Shown: positions 7,136 through 16,255 of the stretch, one piece after another
How the letters are laid out: every line of letters begins with the position of its first letter
Position numbering within the stretch: the stretch's first letter is position 1
From: an uncultured Phycisphaerales bacterium
GTDB lineage: Bacteria; Planctomycetota; Phycisphaerae; Sedimentisphaerales; Anaerobacaceae
Length of the DNA stretch: 25,537 nucleotides
Reading direction: 5' to 3'
Assembly: GCA_937927975.1 (NCBI GenBank)
Contig: CALEZT010000142.1
Location: 1 to 25,537 of the forward strand
Notes under the pieces: model-generated
What the model was told of the DNA's origin: nothing
Databases searched by the model: none
What the model saw: the letters and a program-made list of their open reading frames with translations, nothing else
Position numbers and translations under genes: made by a program

Positions 7136-8494
7136 CTAACGATTTCGCCCCGGGATACTGCCTGTGCGAGGATTGTACACCGTCACCAGCTTGTCGATCT
7201 TCTCATCCACCAGCGTCCGCTGCTCGAACGGGGACACTCGCTGGTTGTTCTGTATCATCCGTCGTTCAAGTCTGCTCCTCATGTTGCCGGTGATCGAACG
7301 ATCCTTGGTGGTGAGCACCAACGCTGGTTCCTCGCCGAAGAAGTCGCATATTTTGCACCACATCCTCGTGCGTATTTCATCGATGGGGCGTCCGTTCCGT
7401 TCGGCCGCCTGCAGGCATCTGTACAAATCCTGCTTCCGGGCGTGAAGCTTGTCGCGAGGAATATACTCGTCCCAACCGATCAGCGACTTCCTGAACGCGA
7501 GATCCTCATTCGGGTCCATCATGGCATCGAACCATTTCGACAGGTACCTGTCGGGCGTGCCTTGCACCAGGCCCATAAACGCATGGGTGCGAAGAGGGGA
7601 CTTGGGGTCACTTGCGTGGGCGAGGACGGATGCCTCGATGGTTTTGTCTCCTGTTTTTCCCGCCGACATCGCCGCTGTCTTGCGAAAGCCCATGGGGGCA
7701 TTCGGGTCGTTCATGATGTCAGCCAGGAGACGCGATGCCTCGGGAAGGTTGAATTGACCCAAAGCGGAGAGGGCGGAGAGCCGGAAACGCTCCTGGACCT
7801 TGCCCTCCCGAACGACTGCCATCAGCTCCGGCACGCAATTCGGGTCCCGGACCCCGCTGATGGCGGCGGACGCCTCCTCAATCTGCCTCTGCCCCGCGTT
7901 CGGCGGCGTGTTCGCGAGGACGCGGACCGCCCCCAGCTTGCCCAGGGCGCGCTCGACCGGCCTACCTACCCACTCCGCATCCCAGGTGACGTCGTCTCGA
8001 AGGTCGCTGAGAAGGGGGATGACGGACCTGTCGCCGATCTCGGCGAGAGTCAGAACGGCCCAGGACACGGCCATGCACTCAAATATGGAATAGCCCGCCT
8101 CGTCTGTGCGGGCAGGGGTGCCTTCCGTCAATGCTCTCAGTTTGGCGAAGTCGCGGTTTCTCAGGTATTCGCAAAGAGCATCGCGGGTTGCGACGTTTCT
8201 GAACATCATCAGGGATTGCACCGCGTAAAGCTGCACGCAGCCATTCTGGTCCTTCAGAAGCGACAGAAACTCTGGCTGAAACTCGCCTTTTGAGAAGGGG
8301 CTGTCCTTCCTTCGCACGGATTCGGCGATGCTGCTGAGTTCTCCCATACTCCCATTGCGGGCCTTCTCGACGGCCTGACGCAGCTTCGCTCTTGCCTCTG
8401 AGATCACATCATCCGTCGCGGCTGCGAATGCACCGGTGTTTGCGAAGACGCAGCAGATGCCCACCAGGCATGTGACCATCCTCATTCTTTCCAT
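7136..8494 (-). CDS. Exported HEAT-repeat protein
   Basis: A 452-residue protein with an N-terminal signal peptide (hydrophobic VTCLVGICCVFANTGAFA, likely cleaved near residue 24) followed by helical HEAT/armadillo-type repeats across about residues 60-330. Examples are GCVQLYAVQSLMMF, AVSWAVLTLAEIGDRSVIPLL, RFRLSALSALGQFNLPEASRLL and GFRKTAAMSAGKTGDKTI. The C-terminal 100 residues are charged with no recognised domain. Such solenoids usually serve as protein-binding scaffolds; no enzyme motif is seen. GGGGAGG lies 5 bases before the ATG. It follows the FAD lipoprotein by 54 nt with no terminator between, so the two are probably co-transcribed, and that lipoprotein also ends in HEAT-like repeats. 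A shared role is inferred only from this. Confidence 0.75.
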   Translation of the reverse strand: MERMRMVTCLVGICCVFANTGAFAAATDDVISEARAKLRQAVEKARNGSMGELSSIAESVRRKDSPFSKGEFQPEFLSLLKDQNGCVQLYAVQSLMMFRNVATRDALCEYLRNRDFAKLRALTEGTPARTDEAGYSIFECMAVSWAVLTLAEIGDRSVIPLLSDLRDDVTWDAEWVGRPVERALGKLGAVRVLANTPPNAGQRQIEEASAAISGVRDPNCVPELMAVVREGKVQERFRLSALSALGQFNLPEASRLLADIMNDPNAPMGFRKTAAMSAGKTGDKTIEASVLAHASDPKSPLRTHAFMGLVQGTPDRYLSKWFDAMMDPNEDLAFRKSLIGWDEYIPRDKLHARKQDLYRCLQAAERNGRPIDEIRTRMWCKICDFFGEEPALVLTTKDRSITGNMRSRLERRMIQNNQRVSPFEQRTLVDEKIDKLVTVYNPRTGSIPGRNR

Positions 8495-8548
8495 GGGTGC
8501 CTCCCCTATCCGATTGTTCTCGCTTATCCCAACAATACCTTTGGGCTA

Positions 8549-11500
8549 TCAATTCGACAGGTTCTTCTCCTTGAGGATCGCCAAGGCGTGACGGGCATAG
8601 TGGCCTCGCAGGTCCTGAGCGTATTGCTTGAGGATCTTCTCGCCCAGGCCATTGTAGTCTCCGCAGCGGTAGAGGGCGCGGGCCAGGATCAGCTCGCGGA
8701 GCGAGCACTCTCGGGTCGTGGTGTCGACGTCGCTCGGCGGGATGTTGCTGGTGGCCGCGTTGATGTCGATCCAGGCGTGGCTGGTCATGCCGGGTTTGGC
8801 CAGGAGGTCCGCCAGGGTTTTCGCCGCGACTGGGTTGCCCAGCGTTTCCATGGCTATGGCGACGGCCCGGTGATGCGACAGTTCGTGCTCGGGACCTAAC
8901 TGGCCGACCTTGGCCAGGATTGACTTCAGGGCGATATCCTTCCGGGTTCGGCCCAGGGCGATGATGAGACTGTCCAGGGGGCTTATGCTCATGCCGTACT
9001 GGCCCATGCCGGTGTATTTCCAGCCTTTGTCCCACTGGCGAGAGGCGACCGCCTCAGCCAGCGTCGCGGCGCCGGAGGCGTCGCCCAGAATACCCAGGAT
9101 GTGGGCATAGATCAGCTTGTCCTCCCTCGACTCGGCGGCCTTGTACGCTTCGCGAAGCAGCGGCAGGGCGGTGTCGATCTGGGTGAAGATGACCTCGATG
9201 TCATTGAAATCCTTGATGACGCTCCGCACCGCCTGTTCGATCCTCGCCTTGGGCAGGGGGAACGAGTCCTTCTGCTTGAGGACCTCCGCAGGCAGATTGC
9301 CCTTGCGGACGAGGTGCTCCTGGAGCCGGTGTACGTCGATATCACGGAGCGTCTGGCCTGTCCGTGCGGCTGTCGCTGCCGCGAGGCCGGCGGCGTACCC
9401 CTGATTCTGTACGTCGGGCTGCATCCGGATGACCGGCATCACGTCTCGATGGGCGCTGACGCCAAGACCCGTAACGAGCACGCCCTCGATCCCCTTGGGC
9501 AGCAGGCACCGATACGGGACGTAGCAGGGCAGGGTCTCGCGGTCCGGCGGCCGGAGCAGGAACATCGGATGGATGGTGAAGCCGTGCGTGTCGAAGTTGC
9601 TGCTGGCGCGGACGACCGAATCGGGGTACGTGCGGTCGAGGTAGACGTCCATCGGCGTCATGAAGAAATCGCCGACGATCTGCCTTCGCTCGCGGGTGTC
9701 GATGAGCTGGCCCAGGTCGTAGCGATCGGCGAACTTCTTGCGTGCGGCCAGGAACGACTGCCAGGCGTCGATCACGTCGAGGTCGTCGATGAAGGCGTAG
9801 TCGGTGTTGGTATAGCGGGCGCCGGGCTCCCAGTGGGGCAGTCCGGTCCCTTGGACCGCGATGTGCTCGCCGGCGGTGTAAATGCATTCGGCGCCGGCCG
9901 CCGCGGCGATCGTCGCGCTGCCGGTGGAGTCCACGACCGCCCTGGCCAGAATCACGCCCCGGCCCTGCGGCGTGGCTACAACTACCCCTTTGACCTGGTT
10001 GCCTTCGACGAAAGCTCCGCAGCCAAGGACGCCGTACCAGATGTCGGCGCCGGCCTTGCGAAGCTCGCGCCGATACCATTCGATCTTGACCTGGCTGTTC
10101 CACGCGGCTCTGTGACCCTCGCCACTCAGTTCGGCCACTCCCTGATCGATCTCTTTGGTGAAGCCTTCGCGGTATCCATAATAGTACTGGCCGATCAGGC
10201 CCAGGGTGCCGACGCCGCCCAGGCCGTGGAGGTACTCCACGACGAGCGTCCTTGCCCCCTGGCGGGCGGCTGCGATGCCGGCCGGCGCGCCGCCTGTTCC
10301 GCCTCCGACGACCACGACGTCGTAGCGTCCGAGCACGGGAAGCATGTTCTCGCCGGACCTTACGGATGCAGCGCCGGGATGGACTCGCATCCATGCCGGA
10401 TCGTCGCGGACATCGCCGGAGGTCACGGGTTTTCCGCTGCGGGTGGCCACCTTGACGCTGTCCGGACGCCCGGTTTTCCTGGACTCAGCCGCGGCGGTTG
10501 CGCCGATCCGTTCGCCCACCTGCATCATCTCGAGGGGACGCAGCATCTTCTCGACCGCGCGCCTCGTCACATCGGCGCATCCGGACAGGATATAGACGCC
10601 CTTCGTGCGCTCCGGACGAAAGACGTCGAGATCCACCTTGTCCGCGCCGGGCCAGTCGCAGCACTGGAAGGCCTTGCCTTTGATCCAACCGGTCGGGACC
10701 TCGAAGAGCGTCTCGCAAGAGTCCACCTGCTCGCAGCTCCAGGTCATATCGCGGGCGATCTGCTCGGCCAGGGCGTAGGAGGCGAAGGAGCCGTCCCTCA
10801 TGGGCAGCTCGAGCGTGTACTCGATGGCCTGGTGGATTCTGCCCTCGCGGTCGTAGATCGGCGTCGGAAGTTGGCGGGTCGGCACACGCGGAAGGTCGGT
10901 CGGCCGGCCTCCGACGACGATTCGTTTGAAGGTGCGAGTGCCTGGCGAGAAGGGGTCCATGCGGGCGCCGGCCATCTGCGCGACGGTCGCGTGAGGCGTC
11001 GCGTCGATGATCACCCTGGCGACCACCGCTTGTCGTCCCGATCGGTTGGCCATGACGATTCCTGCAACGTTGCCCTTGTGGTCCACCAGAAGCTCGGTCG
11101 GGTAGCAGCCATAGAGGAACTGGACGCCTGCGTTGAGCAGGGCGTCGTCGAGGACCCGCTTGACCTGCATCGGCGTCGGCGGCATCCGGCTGGCCTGCTT
11201 CACAGCGTCCTGGCCCTGCTTCTCCAGGATGATCTCTCCCAGGAGAATTCGCTTGGCCTGGGACGTCTTGCGGACCGCGAGCTTGAGGTAGCGGGCCTTT
11301 TGATCCACAGCGGCCGACAGGGGGATTGCCGTCTGTTCGAAGCCCTGGCCCAGCCGACTGTTGATGGTCGTTGCGACCGGACGCCAGTGCTCCTTGTCGT
11401 CGCCAACGAAGAAGGCCACCTCGGCGACCTCGAATTCGTCGTTCCTCTGGTACGCCATCAGATGCGCCTTGCCGACGAACTGCTCGCCGCCCAGATCGAC

Positions 11501-12016
11501 GGTGAGAGTGACGTCGCCATTGTACTGGACGCTCTGCGAAGGGGCGCCGTGCCACTTGCCGTCTCGAAGGGCCGTCGACTGGGGCGAGTCCTTGTGTTGA
11601 GGGGCCGACTCCACGTCCGACACATACGTGAACGGGACCTGATTGCGAAGGACCGCTGGGGCCTCGGGCTCTGCGAACAGAGCCGCCGCCAGGGGGGATG
11701 TCGGCTCCTCGTCCGGCTCCAGCCAGAGGCGATACGTGGCAGAGAGGTCCTCGCCCAGATAGGGTCTGGGAGCGGCCAGGAAGACCCTGGCTCCATTTTC
11801 GGCCGCGGCTACGGCCGCTGAGATCGCCCCCGAAGTGCCCCCGACCACGACCACATCGACCTCATACAGAAGGGGGATGTCCCTCGCGGATTCGGCCACC
11901 ACGTCCGCGGAGACCGGCATTGGCTGTGAAGCCCTGGCTTCCTGACGCTCCGAAGGCTGGGAGCAGCCGGCCAGGCCCAGAAGCAGCAACGACAACACTC
12001 GCAGGCATCTCCGCAT
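8549..12016 (-). CDS. Lipoprotein with two FAD-dependent oxidoreductase domains, a discoidin-like insert and a HEAT-like tail
   Basis: A 1155-residue protein. The start at 12016 is chosen because AAGGAA precedes it by 7 bases and it opens a lipoprotein signal (LSLLLLGLAGC, lipid Cys at 18). A first FAD/NAD dinucleotide-binding domain begins at VDVVVVGGTSGA (53-64). It is interrupted by a beta-rich segment (about 125-266) resembling F5/8-type-C (discoidin) domains, then resumes (about 280-510, with IIDATPHATVAQMAGA). A second complete Rossmann motif, YDVVVVGGGTGGAPAG, lies at 565-580, with its own later half to about 900. Residues about 905-1155 are helical, HEAT-like. The architecture fits the FAD_oxidored (PF12831) group. 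The reaction is unknown, and a membrane-anchored location is inferred from the lipobox. Confidence 0.8.
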   Translation of the reverse strand: MRRCLRVLSLLLLGLAGCSQPSERQEARASQPMPVSADVVAESARDIPLLYEVDVVVVGGTSGAISAAVAAAENGARVFLAAPRPYLGEDLSATYRLWLEPDEEPTSPLAAALFAEPEAPAVLRNQVPFTYVSDVESAPQHKDSPQSTALRDGKWHGAPSQSVQYNGDVTLTVDLGGEQFVGKAHLMAYQRNDEFEVAEVAFFVGDDKEHWRPVATTINSRLGQGFEQTAIPLSAAVDQKARYLKLAVRKTSQAKRILLGEIILEKQGQDAVKQASRMPPTPMQVKRVLDDALLNAGVQFLYGCYPTELLVDHKGNVAGIVMANRSGRQAVVARVIIDATPHATVAQMAGARMDPFSPGTRTFKRIVVGGRPTDLPRVPTRQLPTPIYDREGRIHQAIEYTLELPMRDGSFASYALAEQIARDMTWSCEQVDSCETLFEVPTGWIKGKAFQCCDWPGADKVDLDVFRPERTKGVYILSGCADVTRRAVEKMLRPLEMMQVGERIGATAAAESRKTGRPDSVKVATRSGKPVTSGDVRDDPAWMRVHPGAASVRSGENMLPVLGRYDVVVVGGGTGGAPAGIAAARQGARTLVVEYLHGLGGVGTLGLIGQYYYGYREGFTKEIDQGVAELSGEGHRAAWNSQVKIEWYRRELRKAGADIWYGVLGCGAFVEGNQVKGVVVATPQGRGVILARAVVDSTGSATIAAAAGAECIYTAGEHIAVQGTGLPHWEPGARYTNTDYAFIDDLDVIDAWQSFLAARKKFADRYDLGQLIDTRERRQIVGDFFMTPMDVYLDRTYPDSVVRASSNFDTHGFTIHPMFLLRPPDRETLPCYVPYRCLLPKGIEGVLVTGLGVSAHRDVMPVIRMQPDVQNQGYAAGLAAATAARTGQTLRDIDVHRLQEHLVRKGNLPAEVLKQKDSFPLPKARIEQAVRSVIKDFNDIEVIFTQIDTALPLLREAYKAAESREDKLIYAHILGILGDASGAATLAEAVASRQWDKGWKYTGMGQYGMSISPLDSLIIALGRTRKDIALKSILAKVGQLGPEHELSHHRAVAIAMETLGNPVAAKTLADLLAKPGMTSHAWIDINAATSNIPPSDVDTTTRECSLRELILARALYRCGDYNGLGEKILKQYAQDLRGHYARHALAILKEKNLSN

Positions 12017-12119
12017 GACGATGTTCCTTTCAAACTGGGACCCGCCGGCGGCGGATCTCGTTCGGCGCTCCGCCGCCTTCCACGGGCCCTCTGGTGTACG
12101 AATTCCGTCCATTGCCGCG

Positions 12120-12148
12120 ATTATCGGCGGCACCCGCCTGGTTTTCAA
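12120..12148 (-). promoter_or_regulatory. Sigma-70-like promoter for the FAD lipoprotein gene
   Basis: On the minus strand, TTGAAA (12148-12143, five of six) and GATAAT (12125-12120, five of six) are separated by exactly 17 bases. The predicted start is near 12113. Confidence 0.55.
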
Positions 12149-12202
12149 CGAGAACCTGTAACAAAACGGGCCGTGACACGTCGTATTCTGAGACAATAAT
12201 CT

Positions 12203-12231
12203 TTGCGTCCGCGACGGGAATCTGGTATAAG
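12203..12231 (+). promoter_or_regulatory. Candidate promoter for the beta-helix gene
   Basis: TTGCGT (12203-12208, three of six) and TATAAG (12226-12231, five of six) are separated by 17 bases. The predicted start is near 12238, 82 nt before the ATG. Confidence 0.4.
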
Positions 12232-12319
12232 CAAGGGCTGAAAGGCGTTGACTGCGTAATCACCTTCGGTGCGTGTCGGCGTGGTGAGAACCTCGCGTGT
12301 GAGGGGAAAGGAAAGGACC

Positions 12320-15300
12320 ATGACAAGAGCGTTTCTATCGGGGCTCATTCTGTCTGCGCTGATCGGTTCGACGTCGATCGCTGCCGTGCTGCGGGTGCCC
12401 GCGGAGTATCCGTCGATCCAGCAGGCCATCACCGAAGCCGTCAACGGCGACACCGTCCTGGTCAGTCCCGGCGTCTACTTCGAGACGATCAACTTCATCG
12501 GCAAGGACATCACCGTCGCCAGCACCGACCCCAACGACCGCGGCATCGTCGGCTACACGATCATCAACGCCGACGGCGACGGCACCGTCGTGACCTTCGA
12601 GAACGGCGAGACCAACAAGGCCGTCCTCACCGGTTTCACCATCACCGGCGGCGTCGGCACCGTCGCCTATCAGTACAGCAGCAGCACCTATCGGTACATG
12701 CAGGTCGATGGCGCCGGCATCTACTGCAAGTACAACGCTTCGCCGACGATCACCCGCTGCGTGATCACGAGGAACCACGCGCCCTACTACCAGCGAAACG
12801 ACGGCAACATGTCCGACTATGCGTACTCTTATGGCGGCGGCATCCACTGCGAGGGCTACCGCGCCGTCATCACCCACAACGTCGTCTACAACAACTCCGC
12901 CTACGCCGGCGGGGGCATCTATGCGTCGAATTCCGCCACCATTTCGAACAACGTGATCTACAACAACTCCGCCGCCCACGGCGGAGGGATCTACAGCGGT
13001 TACTGCAATCTCTTCAACAACACGATCGTCAACAACGACGTCAGCAAGTTGCCGGATTCGGGCAGAGGCGGCAACGTCTATGTGTACTTCGACTACGACA
13101 TGCAGAGCGTCCTGGTGAACAACATCATCTGCGGCGCCAAGTCGGGCGGCGGGATCTTCTTCCGCCAGGCGCATGACGACGTGATCCGGTTCAACAACGT
13201 CTGGGATAACTCCCCTGCCAACTACGTCATGGAGGACCCGCGGACCAACGGAATCGTCTCCGGCGGCAAGGCCGATTTGACCGGGCGTTTCGGCAACATC
13301 TCCGCGAACCCGCGGTTCCGCAACCCTTCGATGAACGATTTTCATCTGCAGGCGGAGTCTCCCTGCATCAGCGAGGGCGATCCGAATTCTCATCGACGCC
13401 TGCCCGCCCAGGACATCGACGGCGATCCTCGCGTGTACGCCTTGCACGTGGATATCGGCGCCGACGAGTTTGTGGGCTACGTCAAGCCCCTGGCCAACGC
13501 CGGGGCCGACCAGCACAAGCTTGCCCCTGAGGCGATCACGCTGGACGGCGGCAACAGCTACTTCTCCGATCCCGATGGAGCCAAGACCTACGAGTGGAAG
13601 CAGGTTCTGGGCACGGCGGTCGAACTGAGCGACCCTGCCGCGGAGGAACTCACATTCATGCCCCCGGCCGAGGGCTGGTACGCCTTCGAGCTGGTCGTCG
13701 GCGATGGCCAGTACGCGAGCAAGCCGGACCGCGTCCTGGTGGTGATCGGCAACGAGGCCCCCGTCGCCAACGCCGGGCCGGACGTCCTGTGGCAGATTCC
13801 CGATTTCGTCCTTCTCGACGGCACGCGATCTTACGACGCCGACCCGCCGGACAAGCTCACGTATACCTGGCGTCAGCTCGAAGGGCCGGTGGTCCAGTTG
13901 TACCAGTTCACCTCCGAAGAGATGGAGGACTATGGAATCGATCCCGCGACTGCGTATGTGGAGTGTCGCGAGCCCGGCATCTATGTGTTCGAGTTGGTGG
14001 TCAGCGACGGGTTCACGACCAGCGCCCCCGACACCGTGAAGATCGAGGCGACCCGGTTCACCGTCAAGGAGACCAAGATCGAGATTATCGAGCCCGGCCC
14101 GGACTACTTCCAGTACCCGGTTGTCTCGGGCTCCAAGCTCGTTTACTCCGAGGGCGACTACATCGACTCCTCCTGGTCGATTCGGTGCACCGACCTCGAA
14201 ACCGGCCGCGTGGATACCCTGCAGTCGCAACAGACCGACACGATGCCCGATGTCGACGGCGACCTCATCGTTTGGGCCACCGGGCCGGAGGGATACTACA
14301 GAGCCATCTGCACGAGCGTCGTCGTGGGGGATCTGTCCACCGGCACGGTGTACAATCTGCGGATGTCCACGAGCAGCGATTCCTACGGTTATCCGGCCCT
14401 CTCCGGCACGAAGGTCGTCTGGCTCCATCACCGCGGCGTCAGCACCGCAAACGAAGAGCAATACCGACAGGCTGAGTACGACGTTTGTGGGGCGGACCTC
14501 TCCAATCCGGCCAAGCCGGTGTACTTCACGATCGCCGAGAAGGCGGGCCATGGCCTTCCCTATCCCTACCAGAACATCCGGGAAGCCTATGAGTCGCCGC
14601 TCGACATCAGCGGCAATCTGGTGGTCTGGGAGGCCGAGGGCGACATCTATGGCGCGGACATCTCCGATCTCCAGAACATCAGGGTCTTCCCGATCTGCAC
14701 CGCGCCGGAACATCAGGGCGATCCTTCGATCTCCGGAAATCTGGTGGTTTGGACCGACCAGCGCAACGACATCGGCGACATCTACGGCGCGGACATCTCC
14801 GACGCGAATGACATTCGTGAGTTTGAGGTCTACGTGTCGCCGGGGCCGCAGAGCCAGCCGTATATCGACGGCAGGATGGTCGCCTTCGTAAGCGGTAGCA
14901 GCAATAGCACCGGTTCCATCGGGCTGTGCTGTCTCTCGCGGGAGTATGGGGTCGTCCAAGTCAATCTCTCCAGTTGGTACTATGGCGCCCGCCCCCAACT
15001 CGACGGTTCGACGCTGATCTGGCACTACTACGATCAGGTCCAAGGCCTGACGCTCGACTTCGGGTATGGCCTGGAAAACGGGCCCATCGAGAACGTCGCC
15101 GCCGGCCTGCGTTATGACTGCATCCAACACGCCATCGACACCGCCGACGAGGGCGACACCCTCGTGGTGCACCCTGGAGTCTACCAGGAGAAGGTTCGCT
15201 TCAAGGGCAAGAGCGTGACGTTGACATCGATCGATCCCGAGGACCCGGCGGTCCGCGCCGCCACGGTGATCGCGGGGTCCGGTCAGCAGGTGACATTCAT

Positions 15301-16132
15301 GGACGATGAAACGTCCGATTGCGTCTTCACGGGTTTCACCGTCTTCGGCGGCAGCTACGGCGTGTTCTGCAGCGGTTCGTCGCCCACCATCGACCGATGC
15401 ACCATCACCAACGCGGGCACCGCCGGCGTCAAGGTATGGAACAAGGGCGCCCCGCTGGTGAGTCGAAGCGAGATCGCGGGCAACGCCAACGGCGTCGAAC
15501 TCTGGGCCCATCGCGAAAAACGCGTCGTGCTCAACAACTTCGGCACGTTCCGCAACTGTCTGGTGACCGGAAGCCGCAAGGCGGGTTTCTACAGCGGCTA
15601 TCCGACCCTGGAGAACTGCACGGTGGCCGACAACCAGGGCACAGGCGTGGACGCGATTCTGGCGACCATCGCCAACTCGATCCTGTACTTCAACAACGAG
15701 GCCGCCGACGGCGTGAACCTCAGGGTGGAGAGGGTGACCTCGGTCGTGACCTACAGCGACGTCCAGGGCGGCTGGGAAGGCGAAGGCAACATCGACGCCG
15801 ACCCGCTGTTCGTCGCCAGGGGCCAGTGGATTTCGACGGGCAACGTCATGGTCGGCACGGGCAATCGCGTCTCGATCCAGCCGGGCATCCCGGTTTGGGC
15901 CACAGGCGACTACCACCTCAAGAGCCAGGGCTGGTCCTGGAACGGGCTCTTGGGGACCTGGGCTTGGGACGACGTCACCAGTCCGTGCATCGACGCGGGA
16001 GATCCATCGCTGCCCATCGGCGACGAACCGCCTTGTGCGCCAGGCGATCCGCTGAGCGACCGGGCGGGCGTCAACACGCGGATCGACATGGGCGCCTACG
16101 GCGGGACCGCCGAAGCCAGTCTGGCCCCGTGA
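12320..16132 (+). CDS. Exported multidomain protein: beta-helix, PKD-like domains, beta-propeller, second beta-helix
   Basis: A 1270-residue exported protein. The ATG at 12320 follows GGAAAGGA and opens a signal peptide (FLSGLILSALIGSTSIAA). Residues about 22-385 form a right-handed parallel beta-helix of the pectin-lyase-like type (VPAEYPSIQQAITEAVNGDT, then repeated GGGIY and NNSA rungs). Two PKD/Ig-like domains follow (about 387-475 and 477-575, each opening with ANAG(A/P)D). Residues about 590-920 contain repeated blades such as ISGNLVVW and GDIYGADIS, read as a TolB-like beta-propeller. A second beta-helix starts near 925 (YDCIQHAIDTADEGDT) and ends at CIDAGDPS. No catalytic motif, PEP-CTERM or other sorting tail is seen. 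Polysaccharide or surface binding is plausible but not shown. Confidence 0.82.
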   Translation: MTRAFLSGLILSALIGSTSIAAVLRVPAEYPSIQQAITEAVNGDTVLVSPGVYFETINFIGKDITVASTDPNDRGIVGYTIINADGDGTVVTFENGETNKAVLTGFTITGGVGTVAYQYSSSTYRYMQVDGAGIYCKYNASPTITRCVITRNHAPYYQRNDGNMSDYAYSYGGGIHCEGYRAVITHNVVYNNSAYAGGGIYASNSATISNNVIYNNSAAHGGGIYSGYCNLFNNTIVNNDVSKLPDSGRGGNVYVYFDYDMQSVLVNNIICGAKSGGGIFFRQAHDDVIRFNNVWDNSPANYVMEDPRTNGIVSGGKADLTGRFGNISANPRFRNPSMNDFHLQAESPCISEGDPNSHRRLPAQDIDGDPRVYALHVDIGADEFVGYVKPLANAGADQHKLAPEAITLDGGNSYFSDPDGAKTYEWKQVLGTAVELSDPAAEELTFMPPAEGWYAFELVVGDGQYASKPDRVLVVIGNEAPVANAGPDVLWQIPDFVLLDGTRSYDADPPDKLTYTWRQLEGPVVQLYQFTSEEMEDYGIDPATAYVECREPGIYVFELVVSDGFTTSAPDTVKIEATRFTVKETKIEIIEPGPDYFQYPVVSGSKLVYSEGDYIDSSWSIRCTDLETGRVDTLQSQQTDTMPDVDGDLIVWATGPEGYYRAICTSVVVGDLSTGTVYNLRMSTSSDSYGYPALSGTKVVWLHHRGVSTANEEQYRQAEYDVCGADLSNPAKPVYFTIAEKAGHGLPYPYQNIREAYESPLDISGNLVVWEAEGDIYGADISDLQNIRVFPICTAPEHQGDPSISGNLVVWTDQRNDIGDIYGADISDANDIREFEVYVSPGPQSQPYIDGRMVAFVSGSSNSTGSIGLCCLSREYGVVQVNLSSWYYGARPQLDGSTLIWHYYDQVQGLTLDFGYGLENGPIENVAAGLRYDCIQHAIDTADEGDTLVVHPGVYQEKVRFKGKSVTLTSIDPEDPAVRAATVIAGSGQQVTFMDDETSDCVFTGFTVFGGSYGVFCSGSSPTIDRCTITNAGTAGVKVWNKGAPLVSRSEIAGNANGVELWAHREKRVVLNNFGTFRNCLVTGSRKAGFYSGYPTLENCTVADNQGTGVDAILATIANSILYFNNEAADGVNLRVERVTSVVTYSDVQGGWEGEGNIDADPLFVARGQWISTGNVMVGTGNRVSIQPGIPVWATGDYHLKSQGWSWNGLLGTWAWDDVTSPCIDAGDPSLPIGDEPPCAPGDPLSDRAGVNTRIDMGAYGGTAEASLAP

Positions 16133-16134
16133 AC

Positions 16135-16221
16135 TCAGGTGTCGCAGCCGCAGACGCACATCATACGGGCCACCTGACGAAGACTGTGGACGTCGCAAGA
16201 AACATACGCTCCTGCGGCGTC
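16135..16221. terminator. Inverted repeats between convergent genes, possible terminator region
   Basis: Between the convergent beta-helix and Nudix-TIR genes, TCAGGTG (16135-16141) pairs with CACCTGA (16171-16177). GACGTCGCA (16189-16197) pairs with TGCGGCGTC (16213-16221), a 9-bp stem with one wobble and a 15-nt loop. No T-run follows either stem, so any terminator function is uncertain. Confidence 0.25.
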
Positions 16222-16255
16222 TTCCCTCAGGTTGCACGCGTGATCGTGCGTCAGT

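Larger units (their letters stand above)
12017..12319. other. Divergent intergenic region with two promoters
   Basis: This 303-bp stretch separates the leftward FAD lipoprotein gene from the rightward beta-helix gene. It contains a promoter for each direction, about 55 bp apart and pointing away from each other, plus leaders of about 97 and 82 nt. I see no gene and no clear operator palindrome. Confidence 0.6.

Noticed and set aside
9101..11821. A 906-codon plus-strand frame antisense to the FAD lipoprotein gene
   Set aside because: Same effect of codon bias. The minus frame has lipobox and FAD motifs; the plus frame has no recognisable fold.
12335..16237. A 1300-codon open frame on the minus strand, antisense to the beta-helix gene
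   Set aside because: The plus frame has a signal peptide, recognisable folds and a ribosome site. The antisense frame reads as repetitive Asp/Val/Gly/Arg-rich sequence with no domain. It is open because of the codon bias of the GC-rich sense gene.
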